From positions 1 through 64,000 of the forward strand of contig NZ_JZJL01000026.1 in assembly GCF_000971335.1 (NCBI RefSeq): a stretch of 64,000 nt of DNA, read 5' to 3'. Shown here one piece after another: positions 57,974 through 64,000 of this stretch (within the stretch, counting starts at the first letter, position 1; each line of letters begins with the position of its first letter). Source of the DNA: Chromobacterium vaccinii (lineage in GTDB: Bacteria > Pseudomonadota > Gammaproteobacteria > Burkholderiales > Chromobacteriaceae). The notes beneath the pieces were generated by a model that saw only the letters and a list, made by a program, of their open reading frames with translations, was not told where the DNA came from and searched no databases. The position numbers and the translations under genes are program-made.

Positions 57974-58480
57974 TTAGGGCCGATCCTTGTTGGATCGGCC
58001 ATTTTTTTTGGCCGCGTGGTCGTAATCCTGGCTGTGGCCATGGTTGTCCTGGCCGAAAGGCGTGTGGCAGACGCAGGGCGCGCCCTCGGACGCCTCCACC
58101 AGCGTCTGCAGAATGCCGCAATCGGCCGCCGCGCGGCTGTCGTGGCATTTGTCGCGCAATGCCAGCAACTGCTGCTCCAGCAGCCGCAGCGCTTCCACCT
58201 GCTGGTGCACCTTGGCGATCTGCTGGTCTATCAGCTGGTTGATGTCTTCGCAGTCGTGCTGGTGGTCGGCCTTGAACGCCGCCAGGTTGCGGATGTCGGC
58301 CAGCGACATGCCCAGCGAGCGGCAGTGCAGGATAAAGTTCAGCTCGCCCAGCTGTTCCGCGGTATAGCGGCGGTAGCCGGAGGCCGAGCGTTGCGGCGCG
58401 GACAGCAGGCCCTCGCGCTCGTAATAGCGGATGGTTTCCACTTCGCAGCCGGTCTGGCGGGCCAGTTCTCCGATCAACAT
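57974..58480 (-). CDS. cadR: Cd(II)/Pb(II)-responsive MerR-family regulator
   Basis: 168 residues. The MerR HTH is clear (MLIGELARQTGCEVETIRYYEREGL, shown here in part: LIGELARQTG, IRYYEREGLL), then a long dimerisation helix and metal-binding cysteines (HDCEDI, KCHDSRAAADC, CVCH). The tail is His-rich (HGHSQDYDHAAKK), as in CadR of Pseudomonas. It likely twists the cadA promoter to activate it upon metal binding. The ATG at 58480 is the family start. Confidence 0.93.
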   Translation of the reverse strand: MLIGELARQTGCEVETIRYYEREGLLSAPQRSASGYRRYTAEQLGELNFILHCRSLGMSLADIRNLAAFKADHQHDCEDINQLIDQQIAKVHQQVEALRLLEQQLLALRDKCHDSRAAADCGILQTLVEASEGAPCVCHTPFGQDNHGHSQDYDHAAKKNGRSNKDRP

Positions 58481-58502
58481 GACGCTCTCCTGAAAGAAAC
58501 GC

Positions 58503-58533
58503 TTGACCCTGTAGTGACTACAGGGTGTGCAAT
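58503..58533 (+). promoter_or_regulatory. CadR-controlled cadA promoter
   Basis: -35 TTGACC (58503-58508) and -10 TGCAAT (58528-58533) with a 19-nt spacer, the over-long spacing typical of MerR promoters. The dyad ACCCTGTAG-TGA-CTACAGGGT (58506-58526) lies within it, as the CadR operator should. Confidence 0.85.
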
Positions 58534-58560
58534 GTGCCCAGACTACCAATGGAGGCGCAT

Positions 58561-60954
58561 ATGTCAAGCGTGACGCGTTACCGCAAGGCCGTACCGCCGC
58601 ATCAAGGCCATCAACACGCCCGCGGCGGCGATTGCTGCTCGGCCAAGGCCGGAGCCGCGCTGGCGCTGAAGGGCGCGGACCCGCATCAGCATGCCCATGG
58701 CGGCTGCGGCCACGAACACAAGCCGGGCGACAGGCACGGCTACGACCACCATCAGCACGATCACCAGCATGAGCGCCGGCACGGCGCGGGCTGCGGCCAC
58801 GCGCATGGCCACGAGCATGCCGGGCCGTCCCGCGTGCAACTGGGAGAAGGCAAGGGCGCGAAGCAGTCGCGGCTGCAGATCCAGGCGATGGATTGCCCGA
58901 CCGAGGCCAGGTTGATCGAAAAGGCGCTAGGCGGGATGAGCGGCGTGGTGGCGCTGGAATTCAACTTCATCGACCGGGTGTTGCTGCTGCGCCACGACCT
59001 GCCGCATTTGGACGGCGTGAAAAGCGCCATCGCCAAGGTGGGCATGCAGGGAGTGGAGCTGGATGCCGGCGCCCAGGCGCAGGCGCCGCAGGGACATGGC
59101 CGCCGCGCCAATCTGCTGCTGGCGGTGTCCGGCCTGGCCGCCGCCGCGTCCGAGGGCATCGCCTGGAGCCTGGGCGACGGCCGGCTGGAAGTGGCGGCGC
59201 TGGCGCTGGCCTCCATCCTGCTGGGCGGCATTCCCACGCTGAAGAAGGGCTGGATCGCGCTGTCCACCCGCACGCTGAACATCCATTTCCTGATGTCGGT
59301 CGCCGTGATCGGCGCGATGCTGATCGGCCAGTGGCCGGAGGCGGCGATGGTGCTGTTCCTGTTCGCCATCGCCGAGCGGCTGGAGGCGATGTCGCTGGCC
59401 AGGGCCGGCGAGGCGGTGCGCGCGCTGATGGCGCTGGCGCCGGAAACCGCCTGGGTGGCCGACGGCGCCGGCTGGCGCGAGGCGCAGGCCGCCGAGGTGG
59501 CGGTTGGAAGCCGGGTGCGGGTGCGTCCCGGCGAGCGCGTGCCGCTGGACGGCCGTATCGCCGATGGCCACAGCAGCTTCAACGAGGCCAGCATCACCGG
59601 CGAGAGCCTGCCGGTGGACAAGGGGCCGCAGGACGCGGTGTTCGCCGGCAGCATCAACGGCAGCGGCGTGGTGGAGATCGAGACCACGGCGCCGGCGTCC
59701 GGCTCGGTGCTGGCGCGCATCATCGCCACCGTGCGCGACGCGCAGGCGTCCAAGGCGCCGACGCAGCGCTTCATCGACCGCTTCGCTTCGGTCTACACCC
59801 CGGTGGTGCTGGTTCTGGCCCTGGCCTTCGCCGTCGCCGCGCCACTGCTGGGCCTGATGCCGTGGCACCAGGCCATCTACAGCGCGCTGGTGATGCTGGT
59901 GATCGCCTGCCCGTGCGCGCTGGTGATCGCCACGCCGGTGACGGTGGTCAGTGCGCTGGCTTCGGCCGCGCGCCACGGCCTGCTGGTCAAGGGCGGCGCG
60001 CCGCTGGAGATGGCGGCCCGCATCGACACCGTCTGCCTGGACAAGACCGGCACGCTGACGCTGGGCGAGCCGCGGGTCACTCGCGTGGCGGCGCTGGGCG
60101 GCGGCGACGAATCAACCGTGCTGGCGCTGGCGGCCGCGCTGGACAGCCATTCCACCCATCCGCTGGCCAAGGCGGTGCTGGACGAGGCCGCGCGGCGCGG
60201 CATCGCGGTCCCGGCGGCAGAGCAGGTCAGCGAATTGGTGGGCCGCGGCGTGCGCGGCCGGGTGGATGGCCGCGCGCTGCTGCTGGGCAGCCGCCGGCTG
60301 GCGGAAGAGCAGGGCGCGCTGACGCCGGCGCTGGCCGCCGAGCTGAGCCGGATGGCTGAGGCGGGCGAGGGAGCGCTGGTGCTGCTGGACGGCGAGCGGG
60401 CGCTGGGCGTGCTGGCCGTCGCCGACCAGGTGCGTCCGGAAGCCGCGGCCACCATCGCCCGGCTGGGCGAGATGGGCGTGCGTGCGGTGATGCTCAGCGG
60501 CGACAGCCCGCAGGTGGCGGCCGCGGTGGCGGCGCAGACAGGCGTCTCCGCCGCCCACGGCGGCCTGCTGCCGCAGGATAAGCTGCGTTTCATCGAGCAG
60601 TTGCAGACTGGCGGCAAGGTGGCGATGGTGGGCGACGGCGTCAACGATGCGCCGGCGCTGGCGCGCGCCGACCTGGGCGTGGCGATGGGCGCCGCCGGAT
60701 CGGACAGCGCCTTGGAAACCGCCGGCGTGGCGCTGATGGACGACAAGCTGTCGCGGCTGGCCGACCTGATCGCCCACGCCCGCCGCACCGCGGCGGTGCT
60801 CAAGGTGAACATCGCGATCGCGCTGGGCATCAAGCTGGTGTTTTTCGGCCTGGCGTTGGCTGGCGTGGCCAGCTTGTGGATGGCGGTGTTCGCCGACGTC
60901 GGCACCAGCCTGATCGTGATCGCCAACGGCTTGCGGCTGGCGCGGCGGGTTTAA
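58561..60954 (+). CDS. cadA: Cadmium/zinc/lead-exporting P1B-type ATPase
   Basis: 797 residues. The first 100 are rich in His (GHEHKPGDRHGYDHHQHDHQ) and contain few cysteines, then a heavy-metal-associated domain with MDCPTE, typical of CadA-type pumps. The membrane core has CPC (IACPCALVIATP), the phosphorylation motif DKTGTLTLGE, TGES (ITGESLPV) and GDGVNDAPAL. It exports Cd2+/Zn2+/Pb2+ to the periplasm. The ATG at 58561 is fixed by GGAGG and by the promoter: the longer frame begins within it. Confidence 0.95.
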   Translation: MSSVTRYRKAVPPHQGHQHARGGDCCSAKAGAALALKGADPHQHAHGGCGHEHKPGDRHGYDHHQHDHQHERRHGAGCGHAHGHEHAGPSRVQLGEGKGAKQSRLQIQAMDCPTEARLIEKALGGMSGVVALEFNFIDRVLLLRHDLPHLDGVKSAIAKVGMQGVELDAGAQAQAPQGHGRRANLLLAVSGLAAAASEGIAWSLGDGRLEVAALALASILLGGIPTLKKGWIALSTRTLNIHFLMSVAVIGAMLIGQWPEAAMVLFLFAIAERLEAMSLARAGEAVRALMALAPETAWVADGAGWREAQAAEVAVGSRVRVRPGERVPLDGRIADGHSSFNEASITGESLPVDKGPQDAVFAGSINGSGVVEIETTAPASGSVLARIIATVRDAQASKAPTQRFIDRFASVYTPVVLVLALAFAVAAPLLGLMPWHQAIYSALVMLVIACPCALVIATPVTVVSALASAARHGLLVKGGAPLEMAARIDTVCLDKTGTLTLGEPRVTRVAALGGGDESTVLALAAALDSHSTHPLAKAVLDEAARRGIAVPAAEQVSELVGRGVRGRVDGRALLLGSRRLAEEQGALTPALAAELSRMAEAGEGALVLLDGERALGVLAVADQVRPEAAATIARLGEMGVRAVMLSGDSPQVAAAVAAQTGVSAAHGGLLPQDKLRFIEQLQTGGKVAMVGDGVNDAPALARADLGVAMGAAGSDSALETAGVALMDDKLSRLADLIAHARRTAAVLKVNIAIALGIKLVFFGLALAGVASLWMAVFADVGTSLIVIANGLRLARRV

Positions 60955-60957
60955 GGC

Positions 60958-61018
60958 CTGATCAAGCTTTTGATCAGCATCGGGCGTAGGCCTTGGCGTG
61001 ACCCAAGCCTACGCCTTT
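60958..61018 (+). terminator. Terminator region after cadA
   Basis: Two hairpins: CTGATCAA/TTGATCAG (60958-60965 / 60970-60977, loop GCTT), and a long stem GGCGTAGGCCTTGG (60983-60996) / CCAAGCCTACGCC (61003-61015) with one bulged C, ending in TTT. Confidence 0.7.
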
Positions 61019-61078
61019 CGATTTGCATTCAGTCTGTTGGACGGCGTTGCGCGGTTCGGCAAAAGACGTGAGCAGGCC

Positions 61079-61792
61079 CTAGGCGTAGGTGTCGATATTG
61101 CCGCCCTTGGCCTGGGCGCTGCCGGACGGGGCGGCGGCCTGCTGCATTTTCTGCAGCGGGCTGAGATTCTGATTGCCGTGCTGTTGCTGAAACTGCTGCG
61201 CTCGCGCCTGTTGCTCCATCTGCGAGGCTTCGGCCGCCACCGCGCGGTCCTGGCCGGACGGGTCGGACGGAGCCAGAGCGGCGGCGCGCACCGTCTGGGC
61301 GTTCTGTATGGTTTCCTGCGGCGTGCTGCCTTGGCTCAGTCGGATCGGCACTTCGCCGCCGATCGCGTACTGCTTGCCGTCCGGCCCTTGTTGATAGGTG
61401 AAGCTGGCCGCGCCGGCCAGCGCGCCGCCGGCGGCCTGGTGCGCGGCCTCGTGGCGGCGAACGTCGACGTCGCGCGATCTCAGATCTTCCACTTCCTTCT
61501 GCTGCGCGTCGTTCAAAGGCTTGCCGTCCGGCCCCTTGGGCGAGGCGGCATTGGTTTGCTGAGAGGTGTGCGCATTGCCGGAGTCATTCTGGCTGGAGGC
61601 ATCATTGCCGGCTTTGTCCCCGGCCGACGCGGAAGGCGCGGCGTTGGCGGTTTGCGGCGAAGAGGAGGCTGACGCGCTCGAAACGGGCGCAGCCTGCGAG
61701 CGCAAGGCTTGGCAGGCGGGGCATTGGCAATTGGCGCCATGCATGCTGAATCCGTAGCTGGAAGAGCCGCCGGCTACACTGGAAATGGACAT
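61079..61792 (-). CDS. Putative metalloprotease, SprA-related family
   Basis: 237 residues. N-terminal part: CQCPACQAL (a CxCxxC cluster) and a long Ser/Ala/Asn/Gln-rich linker (50-100). The core domain contains HEAAH in RRHEAAHQAAGG, a zinc-protease motif HExxH, followed by GGEVPIRL. This is the family often annotated as putative metalloprotease CJM1_0395/SprA-related; function is unknown. The C-terminus is Gln-rich. No signal peptide is obvious. AGAGGAA upstream supports 61792. Confidence 0.78.
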   Translation of the reverse strand: MSISSVAGGSSSYGFSMHGANCQCPACQALRSQAAPVSSASASSSPQTANAAPSASAGDKAGNDASSQNDSGNAHTSQQTNAASPKGPDGKPLNDAQQKEVEDLRSRDVDVRRHEAAHQAAGGALAGAASFTYQQGPDGKQYAIGGEVPIRLSQGSTPQETIQNAQTVRAAALAPSDPSGQDRAVAAEASQMEQQARAQQFQQQHGNQNLSPLQKMQQAAAPSGSAQAKGGNIDTYA

Positions 61793-61888
61793 GAAACGCG
61801 TTCCTCTGTCCATTCAGTATAGAAGCGCCTGTCCGCTATTCCAATCAGCGTGGCAGAATGTCCGCTTGTACACATGCGGGAGCAGACG

Positions 61889-62365
61889 ATGAGCGAAGAG
61901 GCCCAGAGACAAAGAGAGCTGGTGATGTCGGTGCTGATGACGCCGGACATGGCTAATTTTTCCGGCAATGTGCACGGCGGCGTGCTGCTGAAGCTGCTGG
62001 ACCAGGTGGCCTACGCCTGCGCCAGCCGCTATGCCGGCTGTTACGTGGTGACGCTGTCGGTGGACCAGGTGCTGTTCAAGCAGCCGATACACGTCGGCGA
62101 GCTGGTGACTTTCCTGGCCAGCGTCAACCATGTCGGCCGCACCTCGATGGAGGTGGGCATCAAGGTGGTGGCGGAAAACATCCAGCAGCGCAGCCAGCGC
62201 CACACCAACAGCTGCTATTTCACCATGGTGGCCTATCAGGACGGCAAGCCGATGGCGGTGCCGACCCTGGTGCTGGAGACCGAGGAGCAGCGGCAGCGCT
62301 TCCGCGCTGCCGAAATGCGCAAGCAGTTGCGGATAGAGATGGACGCCAAGAAAAAGTCGCAGTGA
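61889..62365 (+). CDS. Acyl-CoA thioesterase (hotdog fold, YciA-like)
   Basis: 158 residues. Hotdog-fold motif NVHGGVLLKLLDQVAY with the catalytic Asp, and VNHVGRTSMEVGI in the second strand set. The C-terminal tail is basic and Gln/Arg-rich. It hydrolyses acyl-CoA; chain length cannot be told. GGGAG with 6-nt spacing fixes the ATG at 61889, although ATGs at 61850 and 61874 are in frame. Confidence 0.9.
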   Translation: MSEEAQRQRELVMSVLMTPDMANFSGNVHGGVLLKLLDQVAYACASRYAGCYVVTLSVDQVLFKQPIHVGELVTFLASVNHVGRTSMEVGIKVVAENIQQRSQRHTNSCYFTMVAYQDGKPMAVPTLVLETEEQRQRFRAAEMRKQLRIEMDAKKKSQ

Positions 62366-62392
62366 CGGCATCCATGATGGTTTGGGGGCTTG

Positions 62393-62917
62393 TTAGATTT
62401 CGTCCGGCGATTTGCAGCCGGCCGGGCGCAGCTCTGCCTCGCTGATATTGGTTTTGCATTGCCAATCGGCTTTTTCGCCGCGGACCAGCCGCACGAAGGG
62501 CTTCACCTCTTGCGCCAGGTTCTTTTTCAAGATGGCGGGCGCATGCTCGATGTCGCACTGGATGCCGGCGGTGGCCAGAGAGTCGCCCAGCGTGCTCATG
62601 TCGCAGTGATTGCTAGGCTCGTCGCGCAGGCCAATCGGGCTGAGTATCGCGTCGGTCGAGCCGGCGCTCAGGATGGTTTTCCCGTCGTTGAGATGAATTT
62701 CGTAAGCGGTGCGCGCGGGCGATAGCTCGGCCAGCGCGGCGACCGCCTTGGTGCGCGCGGTGTAATTCTGGTACTGGGGAATGGCGATGGCGGCGAGAAT
62801 GCCGAGCACGACGACGACTATCATCAATTCGATCAGCGTAAATCCCTGCTGTGCGGCGTGTTTCTCGGAAAAGTCCTTTCTGTTTTGGCGAAGGTGCGCG
62901 GTCGGTTTCGGCAGCAT
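62393..62917 (-). CDS. Type IV pilin-like protein
   Basis: 174 residues. Prepilin signal: a 25-residue basic leader ending QQG, then [20 protein letters not shown], cut after Gly with Phe+1 and Glu+5 as the peptidase expects. The globular part has four cysteines (NHCDM, IQCDIE, WQCKTN, AGCKSP), probably two disulfides. The leader is longer than in major pilins, and no Shine-Dalgarno is seen, so it may be a minor pilin or pseudopilin. No other pilus gene is nearby. Confidence 0.88.
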   Translation of the reverse strand: MLPKPTAHLRQNRKDFSEKHAAQQGFTLIELMIVVVVLGILAAIAIPQYQNYTARTKAVAALAELSPARTAYEIHLNDGKTILSAGSTDAILSPIGLRDEPSNHCDMSTLGDSLATAGIQCDIEHAPAILKKNLAQEVKPFVRLVRGEKADWQCKTNISEAELRPAGCKSPDEI

Positions 62918-63065
62918 GCCGCGTCGCGGGAAAGGCTATCAATTTGACCTTGCCATGCTCAAGGCATAATTTGCATTTTGTTGTCATTTGTCATGTTTAG
63001 CCCGCCGCTGTCGCCGGCGCGGCGCCTGCTCTACAATCGGCGGCTGATTCGCAGCCGGAACCGCC

Positions 63066-63740
63066 ATGTACACCCTGATTCATCAAGATCCCCGCTTCTA
63101 TCTCGTCGACAAGCATCCCGGTGTCGGTTTCCACCGCGAAGACGACCAGCCCGGACTGATGGACGCCCTGCGCGACGGCTTGGGAGACGCCGCCTTGTGG
63201 CCGGTGCACCGTCTGGACCGCATCACGTCCGGCCTGATTCTGGTGGCGCGCTCGGCGAAGGCCGCGCGCGCGCTGGGCGAGGCGTTGGCCGGGCGGGAGA
63301 TGGAGAAGTATTACCTGGCTTTATCGGACTGCAAGCCGCTGAAAAAGCAGGGCCGGGTGGCGGGTGACATGGCCAAGGGACGCGGCGGCGCCTGGCGCTT
63401 GACGGAGGGCAGGGAGAATCCGGCCGTCACGCAGTTTTTCAGTTTTTCGCTGGAGCCGGGGCTGAGGCTGTTCCTGCTGCGGCCGCGCACCGGCAAGACG
63501 CATCAGCTGCGGGTGGCGATGAAGTCGCAGGGCGCGCCGATACTGGGCGACGCGTTATATGGCGGCAGCGCGGCGGACCGTGGCTACCTGCATGCCTACG
63601 CGCTGCGTTTCGAGCTGGAAGGCGAACGTTTCGCCTTCGTCTGTCCGCCGGCGGCGGGCGAGAAATTCGCCGGGGAGTCTTGCCGCGCCAGGCTTGAGGA
63701 GCTGGGCGAGCCCTGGCGGCAACCCTGGCCGGGCGCCTGA
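63066..63740 (+). CDS. RluA-family pseudouridine synthase
   Basis: 224 residues, a short RluA-type enzyme without an S4 domain. Catalytic Asp in HRLDRITSGL; other blocks: FYLVDKHPGVGFH, RPRTGKTHQLRVAMKS and LHAYALRFEL. It isomerises uridine in rRNA or tRNA; the target is unknown (not RluC/D, which have S4). Divergent from the pilin gene. Confidence 0.9.
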   Translation: MYTLIHQDPRFYLVDKHPGVGFHREDDQPGLMDALRDGLGDAALWPVHRLDRITSGLILVARSAKAARALGEALAGREMEKYYLALSDCKPLKKQGRVAGDMAKGRGGAWRLTEGRENPAVTQFFSFSLEPGLRLFLLRPRTGKTHQLRVAMKSQGAPILGDALYGGSAADRGYLHAYALRFELEGERFAFVCPPAAGEKFAGESCRARLEELGEPWRQPWPGA

Positions 63741-63752
63741 GCGTTCAGCCCC

Positions 63753-64000
63753 TTAAGCGGCGACGGCAGGCTCGGGTTGGAAGCGGGCGATGCTGACCCG
63801 GTGCTTCAGGCACAGTTCGGCGAAGGCGCCGCCGGCCAGGTAGTCGAATTCGCGGCCGCGGCTGGCGGCGATGGGGTCGGAGGCGTCGGCCGCGGGCAGG
63901 CCGGGATGGCACATGATCAGCGCCCGGTCCGGAATCTTGGCCAGCCAGGCCTGCATCAGGCCGGGAAAATCGGCCTGCGGGCTCAGCGAATACATGCCGC
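63753..64000 (-). CDS. ChbG/HpnK-like deacetylase, C-terminal part (runs off the window)
   Basis: Only the last ~80 codons are inside the window. The segment ALIMCHPGLPAADASDPIA and the end ...LAGGAFAELCLKHRVSIARF match the C-terminus of YdjC/ChbG/HpnK-type polysaccharide or hopanoid deacetylases, with CHPG as the conserved block. The start lies beyond 64000. It is convergent with the pseudouridine synthase gene. Confidence 0.75.
   Translation of the reverse strand, partial: GMYSLSPQADFPGLMQAWLAKIPDRALIMCHPGLPAADASDPIAASRGREFDYLAGGAFAELCLKHRVSIARFQPEPAVAA

Overview
The window is GC-rich, densely packed bacterial chromosome. Gene content (AcnA/FumC, a FolE-type GTP cyclohydrolase, PssA of the phospholipase-D type, RppH, a CadR/CadA pair, LysR-regulated CidAB) and protein style suggest a betaproteobacterium of the order Neisseriales, most likely Chromobacterium or a close relative. 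The organism name is an inference from protein similarity that I recognise, not from a search. No rRNA, tRNA, CRISPR array, complete insertion sequence or prophage was seen.

Layout. 1-7.1 kb: KirBac-type potassium channel, orphan GAF/PAS histidine kinase, pssA, rppH, parE. 7.1-13 kb: two periplasmic solute-binding-like proteins, a frameshifted YjaB-like acetyltransferase, a YciI protein, a tandem pair of atypical short-chain dehydrogenases with a divergent LysR regulator, and a split chromate transporter. 13-25.5 kb: core metabolism and replication (fumC and acnA divergent, hemE, priA, dacB, grxC, secB, SH3 protein, gpsA, folE). A row of DnaA-box-like sites lies in the long gap before priA. 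25.6-29.8 kb: DUF4153 membrane protein, ubiquinone-type hydroxylase, a MITE-like repeat and a LysR regulator. 29.8-33.8 kb: a more AT-rich accessory segment with decayed small ORFs, an EamA exporter, a Tat-exported PLP enzyme and an HxlR regulator. 33.9-44.5 kb: MFS and EamA transporters, a periplasmic beta-carbonic-anhydrase-like protein without the catalytic Asp/Arg pair, adhE, a ProY-like permease, LysR/aldo-keto reductase. 44.8-55.8 kb: diguanylate cyclase, DinB protein, stand-alone ClpP-like protease, a 0.7 kb intergenic region with two structured repeats, mfd, a large GGDEF-EAL protein, rlmB. 55.8-64 kb: CidR/CidAB, CadR/CadA, a putative metalloprotease, thioesterase, pilin-like protein, RluA-type pseudouridine synthase and the 3' end of a YdjC/HpnK-like deacetylase.

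How the genes work together. The clearest regulatory units are divergent regulator/target pairs: LysR with the SDR pair, HxlR with MFS, LysR with aldo-keto reductase, CidR-like with cidAB (a 7-5-7 palindrome between them), and CadR with cadA (a textbook MerR-type promoter with 19-bp spacing). Translationally tight runs are chrA-N/chrA-C (ATGA overlap), priA-dacB, secB-SH3-gpsA and cidA-cidB.

Most unusual signal: between the ClpP-like gene and mfd lie two divergent copies, head to head, of a ~210-nt element (47383-47595 on the minus strand, 47683-47892 on the plus strand). They share short sequence blocks and one fold, but most stem bases differ and still pair, which points to a conserved structured RNA or palindromic mobile element.
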